Source: CAUUCX01 sp041844835
GTDB lineage: Bacteria; Bacillota; Clostridia; Peptostreptococcales; Anaerovoracaceae
Reading direction: 5' to 3'
Length of the DNA stretch: 37,708 nucleotides
Assembly (NCBI GenBank): GCA_041844835.1
Contig: JBGZBU010000030.1
Span: 1 to 37,708 of the forward strand
The notes under the pieces were generated by a model. The model was given only the letters and a program-made list of their open reading frames with translations, was not told the DNA's origin and made no database searches. How positions within the stretch are numbered: the stretch's first letter is position 1; the number at the start of each line of letters is the position of its first letter. Below are positions 25,501-33,410 of the stretch, in pieces. A program made the translations under genes and the position numbers.

Positions 25501-26411
25501 GCGAGATTTTAGATATTTCGGAATGCATGAGTGCGGGAGTTTTAGGCAAAAATGCTCCGATTCGGCGGCAGATCAAACTTTGCAAAACTCCCGTTGTATC
25601 TAATGTGAAACCTCGGGTTTTGATTCCCGTTTTTCCGGGAACGAATTGCGAGTATGATACGCAGGCTGCCTTTGAGGATGCGGGAGCTGCGGCAGACGTC
25701 TTGGTGATTAACAATATCAGTCCGGCAGGACTGAAGGATTCGGTAAAGCGAATGGCGGATGCGATAGGGCAAAGTCAGATCATAATGATTCCCGGAGGAT
25801 TTTCAGGCGGGGATGAACCGGACGGATCGGGCAAATTCATAACGGCGTTTTTCAGGCATCCGCAGATAAGAGATGAAATACGCAAACTGCTGGATGAGAG
25901 AGACGGCTTGATCGGTGGAATTTGCAACGGTTTTCAGGCGCTTATCAAATTAGGATTGGTCCCGTATGGCGAGATATGTGATGCAACGGAAGATTCTCCT
26001 ACCATCGCGGGAAATATCATTAACAGGCATCAATCGCGCATGGTGCGCACAAAAATAATTTCAAACAAATCGCCGTGGCTCTCGTCGTGTGATATCGGAG
26101 ATGTGCATATGGTGGCAATTTCACATGGGGAGGGGAGATTCATCTGCCGGGAACCGATGCTAAAGGATCTGATCGCAAACGGTCAAATAGCAACGCAGTA
26201 TGTGGATCATTCAGGTAGGCCGAGCATGGATATAGAGTTCAATCCGAGCAGCGCCATGCTCGCAATAGAGGGAATTACTTCGCCCGACGGCAGAGTTTTC
26301 GGGAAAATGGGGCACACGGAGAGAATGCGTGACGGTCTTTATAAAAATCTCGGCGTCGAACATTTTCCGGACAACGGGATGTTTGCAAACTCGGTAAAAT
26401 ATTTCAAATAA
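22560..26411 (+). CDS. purL: Phosphoribosylformylglycinamidine synthase PurL, single-chain
   Basis: 1283 residues; turns FGAR into FGAM using glutamine and ATP. The order is PurS-like N-terminus (YRVYVGKKKGFDQEAEKL), linker, synthetase halves and glutaminase. Synthetase motifs include YWSDHCRHTTF, FKNETHNHPTEIEPFGGAAT and GRDGCGGATGSSKSHD. The glutaminase part begins RVLIPVFPGTNCEYDTQAAF and has IPGGFSGGDEP, nucleophile Cys in GGICNGFQAL and SHGEGRF. The single-chain form explains the absence of purQ and purS. ATG 22560 follows GGAGG; the upstream in-frame stretch from 22482 overlaps purD and is not conserved. Confidence 0.96.
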   Translation: MNLYRVYVGKKKGFDQEAEKLLSEINELLGIGSVKNVQIINRYYVSGIDPDLLEQAKKGVFSEPQVDVVLDELPDADAMFAVEYVPGQFDQRADSCEQCIQFISGGERPVVKNAKVYLLHSAGAPGGAGIGTEDVERIKRHIINPVESREAALEMPQSIIERYEEPADVIRVHDFPNDENISDADAMQFIEKYGLAMDAGDLRVCAKYFASEERVPSMTELRVIDTYWSDHCRHTTFSTELKDVRIEDGAVEKAYKRYLNLRGDLGIKKPVTLMDMATIVAKHLRAAGELNSIPDSEEVNACTVRVKADVDGKDEDWLFLFKNETHNHPTEIEPFGGAATCIGGAIRDPLSGRGYVYQAMRLTGAGDPRTPVSETLSGKLPQRTIVQTAAAGYSSYGNQVGLATGFVDEIYHPGFVAKRMEVGAVIGAAPEAQVRHLVPEPGDVIVLLGGKTGRDGCGGATGSSKSHDADSLAECGAEVQKGNAPEERKIQRLFRNKEVSSMIKRCNDFGAGGVSVAIGELAPGVTVNLDKVPKKYDGLDGTELAISESQERMAVVLAAHDLGRFLAYAAEENLEATHVADVTEEERVVMYWRGDRIVDLSRAFLNTNGAKKEIAIHVKNMPAHSIKTPKKKITSLKKEYENLLSDINVANKRGLKEMFDSTIGAGNLIFPFGGVHMKSPASVMACRFPVLQGRTTTCSMLSCGYNPFISSESCYAGANLAVIESISKLVAAGGDLKNAYMSFQEYFEKPGRIASRWGKPMASLMGAFDAQMDLGIAAIGGKDSMSGSFENMDVPPTLISFAASVQDESRIVTEEFKKSGSTVILITPEVNEFGLPNGANLRKYFDVVSEFITGESVVAAATITYGGIAERIFKMAIGNGTGFKFSEKFEMSRAFEYSYGAFVAELSENQDADACVFTLKSVLPRGSNVEVLGHTDLQYEISGIIDGMRETLSLAELEDIYDAPLKEIFPYDFKAKAGSSSEILDISECMSAGVLGKNAPIRRQIKLCKTPVVSNVKPRVLIPVFPGTNCEYDTQAAFEDAGAAADVLVINNISPAGLKDSVKRMADAIGQSQIIMIPGGFSGGDEPDGSGKFITAFFRHPQIRDEIRKLLDERDGLIGGICNGFQALIKLGLVPYGEICDATEDSPTIAGNIINRHQSRMVRTKIISNKSPWLSSCDIGDVHMVAISHGEGRFICREPMLKDLIANGQIATQYVDHSGRPSMDIEFNPSSAMLAIEGITSPDGRVFGKMGHTERMRDGLYKNLGVEHFPDNGMFANSVKYFK

Positions 26412-26414
26412 ATG

Positions 26415-26442
26415 TTTTCAGTAATAAATTTTCAGTAATAAA
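26415..26442 (+). repeat. 14-bp tandem duplication between purL and purC
   Basis: TTTTCAGTAATAAA occurs twice without a gap (26415-26428, 26429-26442). A recent slippage duplication of the kind also seen at purM/purN. Confidence 0.9.
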
Positions 26443-26471
26443 ATAATAGGAAAGTAAAGGCAGGTTAAATT

Positions 26472-27152
26472 ATGGAAAAAGTATACCAGGGAAAAACAAA
26501 AGATGTGTACGCGATGGATAACGGAAATTATTCACTTTTTTTTAAGGACGATGTGACGGGAAGGGACGGGGTGTTTGATCCCGGCGAAAACCAGGTAGGC
26601 GGCAGCATTGAGGGGATGGGAAGAGCAAATCTCAAAACTTCGGTTATGTTTTTTGAATTGCTTAAAGAAAAAGGAATAGCGACACATTATATAAGCGCCG
26701 ATTTGGACGCCGGAACAATGGAGGTCAAGCCCGCAGCTCCTTTCGGCAAAGGGCTTGAAGTAATCTGCCGATACCGCGCGGTAGGGAGTTTCTATAAGCG
26801 ATACGGAAAATATATCGATGAAGGCGCCGCGCTGCCGGCATATGTTGAAATGACAATTAAGGACGACGAAAGATGTGATCCGCTTATCACAAGAGAAGCG
26901 CTTGAAATACTTTCCATCATGAGTGAAAAAGAATATGAGGCGGCAGTAAATCTGACAAGAGAAATTACGGCGGTTGTCGCGGATGTACTGACCGAAAAAG
27001 GGCTGGAATTGTACGATATCAAATTTGAATTCGGTAAAGACGCCGACGGGAATGTCATTTTGATAGATGAAATCGCATCGGGAAATATGCGCGCTTATGA
27101 AAACGGGGAGTATGTGGATCCTATGCGTCTTGTCAGCGTTCTGATGCCGTAA
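26472..27152 (+). CDS. purC: SAICAR synthase PurC
   Basis: 226 residues; ligates aspartate to CAIR. YQGKTKDVYAMDNGNYSLFF opens the ATP-binding lobe; GGSIEGMGRANLKTSVMFF, RYRAVGSFYKRYG and the C-terminal ILIDEIASGNMRAYE follow. The family usually has DEISPD where this has DEIASGN, a form known in clostridial members by recall. AAAGGCAGG lies about ten bases before the ATG. Last gene of the pur operon. Its final 20 bases overlap the end of the convergent sortase gene and no terminator is visible there. Confidence 0.94.
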   Translation: MEKVYQGKTKDVYAMDNGNYSLFFKDDVTGRDGVFDPGENQVGGSIEGMGRANLKTSVMFFELLKEKGIATHYISADLDAGTMEVKPAAPFGKGLEVICRYRAVGSFYKRYGKYIDEGAALPAYVEMTIKDDERCDPLITREALEILSIMSEKEYEAAVNLTREITAVVADVLTEKGLELYDIKFEFGKDADGNVILIDEIASGNMRAYENGEYVDPMRLVSVLMP

Positions 27153-27882
27153 ACAGTTCTGCGCATACAAGCAATCTCTTGTTGTTTTGCGGATATGGAT
27201 GGCAGGTCATGAGGATGAGTCTGCTTGTATTTTCCGATCTTGTAAATTTGCTCCAATCCGTGGGCTCAATTACCTCTTGCATGGTGACGTGATAAACCAA
27301 TTCTCTGTCGACGGTTATCACGCGGATTTCATCGCCGGGGGTCAGTTTGTCTATGTGCAGGAATGAGGCACGTCCGTTATGTCCGCCTCTGTGACCGGCG
27401 ATTACCGTAGTTAAGGATGCGCTGTCATGCGGAAAATCAGTTCCGGCTACGATTCCGGCACCCGCGCGCAGAGCGCGATCCGTAGTACCGGGAAAAACCG
27501 GCATATCGAGATTCAGTTTTTTTATGCTCAAAAAGGCAACAGCATTCGAATGCTGCTGCCTGCGAGCTTTTGGTCTGTTGTCGACCCGGTCGGACTCGTC
27601 ATACGCGTCGCCATACTCTCGGCGCGCTTTATGAATTGCATCGGATTCGGAATTATCCGCAACGATTTCGGAATTGTCCGCATCTTCATCTTCATCCGTG
27701 TTTTTCAGGAAAGATTCCAATGCGGATTTATTTTTGGATTCCAGGCGTTTGATCATCATGTTTGAGTGCACGCTGTATATCAAAGCACTGAACAACAATA
27801 CGAAACCGATTAAAATCAATACGAGCGACGACCTGTTGTTTGAAAATTTTCCGATTGCCTTTCTAACTGTTCTTCTTTCCAT
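27133..27882 (-). CDS. Class C/D-like sortase, partner of the adjacent LPXTG protein
   Basis: 249 residues. One N-terminal membrane helix (about 18-39) anchors it, then a very acidic and charged linker (about 60-110), then the sortase fold: IKKLNLDMPVFPGTTDRALRAGAG, catalytic H164 in VIAGHRGGHNG, C227 in LILMTCHPYPQNNKRLLV, and R236. The sequence near the cysteine is like pilin-polymerising class C enzymes. However, the C-terminal membrane helix and the usual lid motif are not seen, so class D or a housekeeping-like anchor role is possible. The ATG lies inside the 3' end of the surface-protein gene (20-bp overlap), so the two are translated together. Confidence 0.9.
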   Translation of the reverse strand: MERRTVRKAIGKFSNNRSSLVLILIGFVLLFSALIYSVHSNMMIKRLESKNKSALESFLKNTDEDEDADNSEIVADNSESDAIHKARREYGDAYDESDRVDNRPKARRQQHSNAVAFLSIKKLNLDMPVFPGTTDRALRAGAGIVAGTDFPHDSASLTTVIAGHRGGHNGRASFLHIDKLTPGDEIRVITVDRELVYHVTMQEVIEPTDWSKFTRSENTSRLILMTCHPYPQNNKRLLVCAELFTASER

Positions 27883-29656
27883 GTCTTCTGCGCGATAAAC
27901 CTATGAGCACAAGTCCCGCACCCAATATGGCAAGTGCAATTCCATACTCCGTCGCACCGAGCCCGTCACCGGTCTTTGGGAGTTCTCCCTCATCGCCCGG
28001 AGGAATTTTTTCGTCATCACCCGGTGGCGTTTTTTCTTTAGGTTTTTCATCTTCTTTAGGGGTCTCTTCATTCACTATTTGAAATCCGCTTGAGGGATCT
28101 CCTGTTATCTTTGAAATATAGCCCTCTATTTTTTCTTCAGTTACCGAATATTTAATGAGCTTGCTGCCGTCAAATTTGTTCAGATCCTTAAACTCATAAG
28201 CCCATCCCATGGCTTTCGTTACTATCTGACTTGCAATTTTTTTGCCGTCGGCGAATAAATTCACCTTTATGCTGTCCAGCTCTTTCCCTATCCACTGCTT
28301 TTTAATTGAGATAGAAGTTTTTTTAGGAGAAGGGGATGGCGGAGGCGGAGACGGCGGATTGTTTTTGATCGTTTCTATTGCAACGGCATTTTTCTTGACC
28401 GTTACTTTATGTTCGGTTCCGTCAAGAATATAGCCTCCCGGCACGAATATTTCTTTCACCGTATATTCGCCCGGCAACAATTTCGTAAGAAAAATCTCCC
28501 CGTTGTTGTCGGTTTCTTTAGTGACTGCAGGAGATAGACTGGGTCCGGAAATTATAAATTTTGCTCCTTTGATCTTCTTGGTGTTGTTTAACGCATCGAT
28601 CTTAATAATTTTTAATTTGCCGCTTAATTCCCCGGCACCGATTCCTGCGGATGATTGAAGCTCAAAGATTTGTATTTTTACTATTTTATCACCGTTAGCA
28701 TTGAGTGTTGCTTCGTTTTTGAGAATAAGATCCGGCTTGTAAGAAGATTTATATCTAAGAAAATATTGCTTGCCCGTTATGTCCCCCATATTATAGGTGA
28801 ATGAGCGCATATCCGGTGCAAATGAGATCAAATCCCCAATCTTCGTACTACTGATCTCGCTCAAAGTATGTCCTTTTTCATCCATTACTGCCTCAACCAG
28901 AATGAAGGATTCCTTATCATACTGTATTCCTTCAAGATCCCCGCTCTCGGCTGTCAATTTATCCGTGATTACAACATTGGTAAGATTGCCTTTTTTATGA
29001 TTTATCCTGAGTACCCATTCCACTTCGTCATCCGATTCATTGTAATACCATTTTACGAAAGTCTCATCGATTATCTGATGGTTCTCCTTAATCTTGATTG
29101 TCACCTTTTTTACTTTTGAAGATATTTTTACCTCAAATTCATTATCGCCGTAAGTGTTGGTGTGCGACCACATCAACAACGCCATCAAGCTGAGCTCCCC
29201 TTTTATATCGTAGCGATCCTCAACATAATTGGTGAATGTCAGTCGTACGCTGCCGCCACGATCACCGGGACCGGGGGTAACTACGGCTTTGGCAACGACA
29301 TTTGTGCCGCCCGGCTCCATGACATCAAAACTGGTGGAGGAATGGTTCGCTTTAAACCTGAATTCACTCGGAAGGTCAATCGTGAAATAATCGCCCTCAT
29401 GTATATTGTTCAGCAAAGCGGAAGCATCCCAGGAAATGTTGAGTAAAAATTGAGTATAAGAATAGAAGCCGTCAGGCGGAGTGTTGCCGTGTATATCGCT
29501 TATTTCAAAATCGGTGATTTCAATTTTTGAACTACCGGTCAAATCTTCCGCACCGAAAACAGGTGTGATTCCGTTCGTTGCAATAGTTCCCCCGAATGTC
29601 ATGACGACAAAAAAGAATATAAGTATCAAATTTAATAAGCGTTTTATACAATACAT
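27863..29656 (-). CDS. LPXTG-anchored surface adhesin with SpaA/Cna-B-type domains
   Basis: About 597 residues. The N-terminal signal peptide YCIKRLLNLILIFFFVV ends near VFGA-ED. Two beta-rich adhesin-like modules follow (about 40-185 and 190-330), like the ligand-binding region of collagen-adhesin-type proteins. Then comes a SpaA-like domain (GKLKIIKIDALNNTKKIKGA to YTVKEIFVPGGY), a Pro/Ser linker, a Cna-B-like domain (ISIKKQWIGK to KYSVTEEKIEGY), a Pro/Glu/Lys wall-spanning stretch, and the sorting signal LPKTG plus hydrophobic helix and RRRHGKK tail. Lys and Glu of the two late domains could form isopeptide bonds. ATG 29656 has AAAGGGG 12 bases upstream; ATG 29668 abuts that site directly. 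Confidence 0.9.
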   Translation of the reverse strand: MYCIKRLLNLILIFFFVVMTFGGTIATNGITPVFGAEDLTGSSKIEITDFEISDIHGNTPPDGFYSYTQFLLNISWDASALLNNIHEGDYFTIDLPSEFRFKANHSSTSFDVMEPGGTNVVAKAVVTPGPGDRGGSVRLTFTNYVEDRYDIKGELSLMALLMWSHTNTYGDNEFEVKISSKVKKVTIKIKENHQIIDETFVKWYYNESDDEVEWVLRINHKKGNLTNVVITDKLTAESGDLEGIQYDKESFILVEAVMDEKGHTLSEISSTKIGDLISFAPDMRSFTYNMGDITGKQYFLRYKSSYKPDLILKNEATLNANGDKIVKIQIFELQSSAGIGAGELSGKLKIIKIDALNNTKKIKGAKFIISGPSLSPAVTKETDNNGEIFLTKLLPGEYTVKEIFVPGGYILDGTEHKVTVKKNAVAIETIKNNPPSPPPPSPSPKKTSISIKKQWIGKELDSIKVNLFADGKKIASQIVTKAMGWAYEFKDLNKFDGSKLIKYSVTEEKIEGYISKITGDPSSGFQIVNEETPKEDEKPKEKTPPGDDEKIPPGDEGELPKTGDGLGATEYGIALAILGAGLVLIGLSRRRHGKKNS

Positions 29657-29698
29657 AAGTAATATCATCCCCTTTCATAAAAATATATGTATTCAGTG

Positions 29699-29722
29699 TA
29701 ATAACTAGTTATTAAGATTATA
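29699..29722 (-). promoter_or_regulatory. -10 element plus 16-bp palindrome before the adhesin gene
   Basis: On the minus strand TATAAT (29722-29717) is followed at once by the perfect palindrome TAATAACTAGTTATTA (29714-29699), which would cover the transcription start. No -35 consensus is found 16-18 bases upstream. A palindrome at +1 is a typical repressor site, and a weak -35 suggests regulated expression. Confidence 0.45.
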
Positions 29723-30288
29723 TTAAGCAAATACAATTAACTTCCCCGCGATACTGTGGAGACAGTGATAATGTTGATAATACAGAAAAGCGAAGCATTA
29801 TAACACATTGTAAACACTATGTTGCAACAAAGGTGCCTTTATGCGATTGATTAAAGCAAATTAAGGATGTTTTTAAAAAGAAAAAATACACTTGATGCGC
29901 GACCAATCCGCTTTAAACAGCTCGATTTCCCCTCGAACTAATCAAATGTTGTGAAACATCGCAGTTTATTATAGCATACAAAGAATATAAGTACAACTTA
30001 TTTATCATTTTTTGGCAGCCGTTTGGTGCTGAATATTTCCTCATGTAAATATTTGGGTGGAGAAACCGCAAGCGGAATATTCCGCGAGCATTTTCACACA
30101 AGACTTGTTTAAGCTGTTCGACATTAAAAGGGAGAGAAGTAAATTCAATTTTATATTTTCGTAAAGAAGTTATAATTCAGTAAAAATAAAGCAGTGTGAA
30201 CAGCTTTTATTCTTGCAAAAACAACGGAAATGACTTAGAATAACTCTGAGATTTTTAATTATTTCTATCAATTTTTAGTGGGGTGTCC
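29723..30288. other. Divergent intergenic region with palindromes, no gene supported
   Basis: About 560 AT-rich bases between the adhesin operon and the PucR-type regulator. It contains the 14-bp palindrome GCGGAATATTCCGC (30072-30085) preceded by CCGCAAGCGG. It also has an AACAGCT (about 29917) / AGCTGTT (about 30112) inverted pair about 200 bases apart. A 62-codon minus ORF (29913-30101) has no ribosome binding site and no recognisable domain and is not called. Confidence 0.5.
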
Positions 30289-31431
30289 ATGGGAATTAAG
30301 CTTGCAACTTTAATTTGCAATTCACTTTTGAAAGACGCGCGTTTAATAACGGGAGAGAAAGGTCTTGAGCGGGAGGTGGACGGCGTAAGTGTGTATGATG
30401 CGCCGATAATGAGCGAGGAAGAAGCGGATAGGCTTTTGGAGAAACGCATACTTTACTTTACTACCCTCGACCAGCACCGAGGGCATCCGGATCGCGTACT
30501 GCAATTTGTAAAGCAGCTCGCCGCAGCGGATTGCTCCGGGATATGTATAACCGATAAAAATGCAAATCTTGTGAACGGAGATGTCTTGAATTTCATGACT
30601 GCAAATAATATCCCGCTGTTTGAATTCGACAAAAAGCTTTCTTACAGTGCTCTCATGCAGGACCTGTCAATCATGTTGTATTTTGACGATATTCATCTTG
30701 CGAATTCACGCAAGATGGAACGGTTGCTGCATGGAAAGCTTTCAAACCACGAGCTTTCAATAGCGCTTGATTCCATAAATCCCAAGATGGACAAGCATAT
30801 CTGCATAGTAAATGTGGAGGACACGGGATATGACATGAATTTTGAGCTTGCGATTTCTGATTTTATTTTGGAAAACAGAGAATATGCTTACATCAGAATG
30901 ATGGATGCGCTCATATACATAGTGAGCGCCGATGATGAGAATGCCGTTTTTGACAAGGCTGAAAAGATAAAAAATCTGCTTGAGGAGCATTTGAATGATC
31001 CGTATATTGGAATCAGTACAGTGTGCGAACGCCTCAATATCGAAAAGGCGGTGCGGGAAGCGCGAATAGCAAGAGCTATAGGAGAGCGGCTCGCAAAAAA
31101 ATGTGTATTCTATGATAAGACATCGGAAATTCCGCTTTTGATTATGCTGAAAGACACGGAAGAATTGCGCGAATTCTATAATACAATTCGCGAAATAATA
31201 ACGGAAGACGAAAGTGAAAACCGCAAAGAACTGCTGGTGTGCATAGAGGAATATTTGAATGCCGGCGGCAGTTTTGCGAGTGCCGCGAAAAAGCTGTATC
31301 TCCATGAAAATACCATAAGATACAGGATCAACAAGGTAAAAAGCCTGCTCGGATATGAACAGGATCCGGTAAAATTTCATCAGGTAATTTCAATGTTCAT
31401 TGAGGCGGGCAAAATTTTGGGAGAAAATTAA
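30289..31431 (+). CDS. PucR/CdaR-family transcriptional regulator
   Basis: 380 residues. The N-terminal PucR-like ligand domain starts MGIKLATLICNSLLKDARLI and has GLEREVDGVSVYDAP. A middle region with GGDEF-like remnants runs about 150-300. A C-terminal PucR-type helix-turn-helix reads CIEEYLNAGGSFASAAKKL then LHENTIRYRINKVKSLLG. Such proteins usually activate purine, sugar-diacid or amino-acid catabolic genes in response to a small effector. Start ATG 30289 follows GTGGGGTG; GTG 30283 is the alternative. It is followed closely by coaX and is divergent from the adhesin operon. The target is unknown. Confidence 0.87.
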   Translation: MGIKLATLICNSLLKDARLITGEKGLEREVDGVSVYDAPIMSEEEADRLLEKRILYFTTLDQHRGHPDRVLQFVKQLAAADCSGICITDKNANLVNGDVLNFMTANNIPLFEFDKKLSYSALMQDLSIMLYFDDIHLANSRKMERLLHGKLSNHELSIALDSINPKMDKHICIVNVEDTGYDMNFELAISDFILENREYAYIRMMDALIYIVSADDENAVFDKAEKIKNLLEEHLNDPYIGISTVCERLNIEKAVREARIARAIGERLAKKCVFYDKTSEIPLLIMLKDTEELREFYNTIREIITEDESENRKELLVCIEEYLNAGGSFASAAKKLYLHENTIRYRINKVKSLLGYEQDPVKFHQVISMFIEAGKILGEN

Positions 31432-31498
31432 GTCACACTTATTTGACACAGATTACCTAAGAAGATATTTTTATTTATCAGAGCAAAGGAGAAGATCT

Positions 31499-32341
31499 AT
31501 GCTACTGGCATTTGATGTAGGGAACACCAATATCGCAATCGGCGTGTTCAAGGACGGAATTCTGACGAACAGTTGGCGCATGCAGATGGACAGTCAAAAG
31601 TCGGCGGATGAGTACGGCATGCTGCTGAACCAGCTGTTTGCATATGACGGGCTTAATATTGCGGATGTGGAAGATGTTATAATTTCAACGGTGGTGCCGC
31701 CGCTCGTCTACACCTTGAGGCATCTGGCAATCAAGTATTTCAACAGGAGACCGATAATAATCGAGCCTGGTATAAAAACGGGTTTGCTCATCAAATATGA
31801 CAATCCCAAGCAACTCGGAGCCGATCGCATTGTGAACGCGGTCGGAGCTTTTGGAAAATACGGAGGAGCCGTCATTATTGTGGATCTTGGAACCGCCACC
31901 ACTTTTTGTGCTGTCACGCCAAGAGCGGAATATCTCGGCGGAACTATCGCTCCGGGGCTTAAAATTTCACTGGAAGCATTGGTGGAAAAAACGGCAAAAC
32001 TCCCGAAAGTCGAATTGAACGATCCGCAGCATGTAATATGCAGAAATACTATCGACAGCATGAAATCGGGGCTGGTTTACGGACATATGGGCATGATAGA
32101 GATGATAGTGGCGAAAATGAAAGAAGAGATGCGTGCGTATTGCGGGGATGTGCCGATTAAAGTAATCGCTACAGGGGGGCTTTCCGCCCTGGTTGCGGAC
32201 GGCGCGGGCTGCATCGATGTGGTTGACAAGATGCTGACGCTTGACGGGCTGCAAATAATTTATGAAAAAAACAAAAACCTCGGCAAACGATTTGTCACGC
32301 CGGATGAGAAAGCGAGCTTATGCGGTGATGATGTGCGCTAA
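31499..32341 (+). CDS. coaX: Type III pantothenate kinase CoaX
   Basis: 280 residues; phosphorylates pantothenate, the first step to coenzyme A, and is insensitive to CoA feedback. Motifs: LLAFDVGNTNIAIGVFKDG (phosphate loop), GADRIVNAVGAFGKYGG, VDLGTATTFCAVT and GGTIAPGLKIS. ATG 31499 lies after AAAGGAGAAG; the in-frame stretch from 31400 overlaps the previous gene. The C-terminus runs about 25 residues beyond the usual end (IIYEKN), into the start region of the next gene. Confidence 0.94.
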   Translation: MLLAFDVGNTNIAIGVFKDGILTNSWRMQMDSQKSADEYGMLLNQLFAYDGLNIADVEDVIISTVVPPLVYTLRHLAIKYFNRRPIIIEPGIKTGLLIKYDNPKQLGADRIVNAVGAFGKYGGAVIIVDLGTATTFCAVTPRAEYLGGTIAPGLKISLEALVEKTAKLPKVELNDPQHVICRNTIDSMKSGLVYGHMGMIEMIVAKMKEEMRAYCGDVPIKVIATGGLSALVADGAGCIDVVDKMLTLDGLQIIYEKNKNLGKRFVTPDEKASLCGDDVR

Positions 32342-32348
32342 TGAGGAT

Positions 32349-33380
32349 ATGGACAATAAAGGATTGCGCAAAATCGGTGATGTAGAACTCGCATCACCGT
32401 TTATTCTTGCACCCCTTGCCGGAGTCACCGACCTGACGATGCGCAGGATCTGCCGCGAAATGGGTGCGGCGCTTACATGCACGGAGATGGTAAGTATCAA
32501 CGGTTTGAAATATGGCGATAAAAAAACGGAGACACTTCTTGCGATGGAGGATAATGACGGTCCAAAAGCCGTACAACTTTTCGGCTCCGATCCCGGGGTG
32601 CTTGCAGCAGCCTGTATGAAGATAGAGCATTTATCGAACGATATCGTCGATCTGAATCTGGGTTGTCCCGTTCCGAAAGTTGTTAAAAACGGAGACGGTT
32701 CGGCATTGCTGAAAAGACCGCATTTGGTGTATGATTTGATCAGGGCCATGGTCTCCTCAACGGACAAACCGGTTACGGCGAAAATACGAATAGGATGGGA
32801 TGAAGAATCCATCAATGCCGTCGAGGTCGCACATGCGATAGAATCGGCGGGCGCCTCGGCGATAACCGTTCACGGCAGAACGCGCAAGCAAATGTATAGC
32901 GGCACGTGCAACAGAGCGGAAATAAAAAAAGTAAAACAAGCCGTATCAATTCCCGTAATAGGAAACGGAGATGTTTTTTCGGCTGCCGATGCCTTGTCCA
33001 TGATGGAGGAAACCGGCTGTGATATGGTTATGATTGCTCGCGGATGCGTGGGAAATCCATGGATTTTCAGAGAGGCTCTGGAGATGTGGCACTCCGGAGA
33101 TGTGAGGTCGTCAGTGAGCGGAGAGGAGTGCCTTGAAGTAATGAAGAGGCACCTGGCGGGGCTTGCTGAAGAAAAGGGCGAGTATTCGGCGGTGAGGGAA
33201 ATGCGTAAATTCATATCCCGGTATATAAAAGGGTATAGGGGAGCAGCGGCAATCCGCCGCAAAGTCAATGCAATAAACGACTATTCGGAATTGAGAAAAT
33301 TTTTATCAGACATGGAGTTGGAACGAAATTGCGCTGAATCATCGGAACGAAATTATGCCGAAGCAAATGAAACGAATTAA
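32349..33380 (+). CDS. dus: tRNA-dihydrouridine synthase, DusB-type
   Basis: About 343 residues; FMN-dependent reduction of uridines in tRNA. The FMN barrel has FILAPLAGVTDLTMRRICRE, the catalytic cysteine in DLNLGCPVPKVVKNGDGSAL, VTAKIRIGWDEES, ITVHGRTRKQMYSG, VIGNGDVFS and MIARGCVGNPWIF. The start is not certain: ATG 32349 has GAGG only two bases away, and in-frame ATGs at 32328/32331 overlap the coaX end. The last 20 residues are an imperfect 24-base tandem repeat (ERN-x-AE units) with no counterpart in the family. Confidence 0.92.
   Translation: MDNKGLRKIGDVELASPFILAPLAGVTDLTMRRICREMGAALTCTEMVSINGLKYGDKKTETLLAMEDNDGPKAVQLFGSDPGVLAAACMKIEHLSNDIVDLNLGCPVPKVVKNGDGSALLKRPHLVYDLIRAMVSSTDKPVTAKIRIGWDEESINAVEVAHAIESAGASAITVHGRTRKQMYSGTCNRAEIKKVKQAVSIPVIGNGDVFSAADALSMMEETGCDMVMIARGCVGNPWIFREALEMWHSGDVRSSVSGEECLEVMKRHLAGLAEEKGEYSAVREMRKFISRYIKGYRGAAAIRRKVNAINDYSELRKFLSDMELERNCAESSERNYAEANETN
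33320..33366 (+). repeat. 24-bp imperfect tandem repeat in the dus 3' end
   Basis: GGAACGAAATT recurs 24 bases apart (33320-33330, 33344-33354) and a decayed third copy AAACGAATT follows. It codes for repeated ERN-x-AE(S/A) residues, keeping frame. Confidence 0.7.
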
Positions 33381-33410
33381 CGGAATAAATTCAGATAAGG
33401 GTATGTAATA

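Noticed and set aside
29913..30101. 62-codon minus-strand ORF in the adhesin/PucR spacer
   Set aside because: No ribosome binding site, no recognisable domain, and it spans palindromes; more likely noncoding or repeat-derived.
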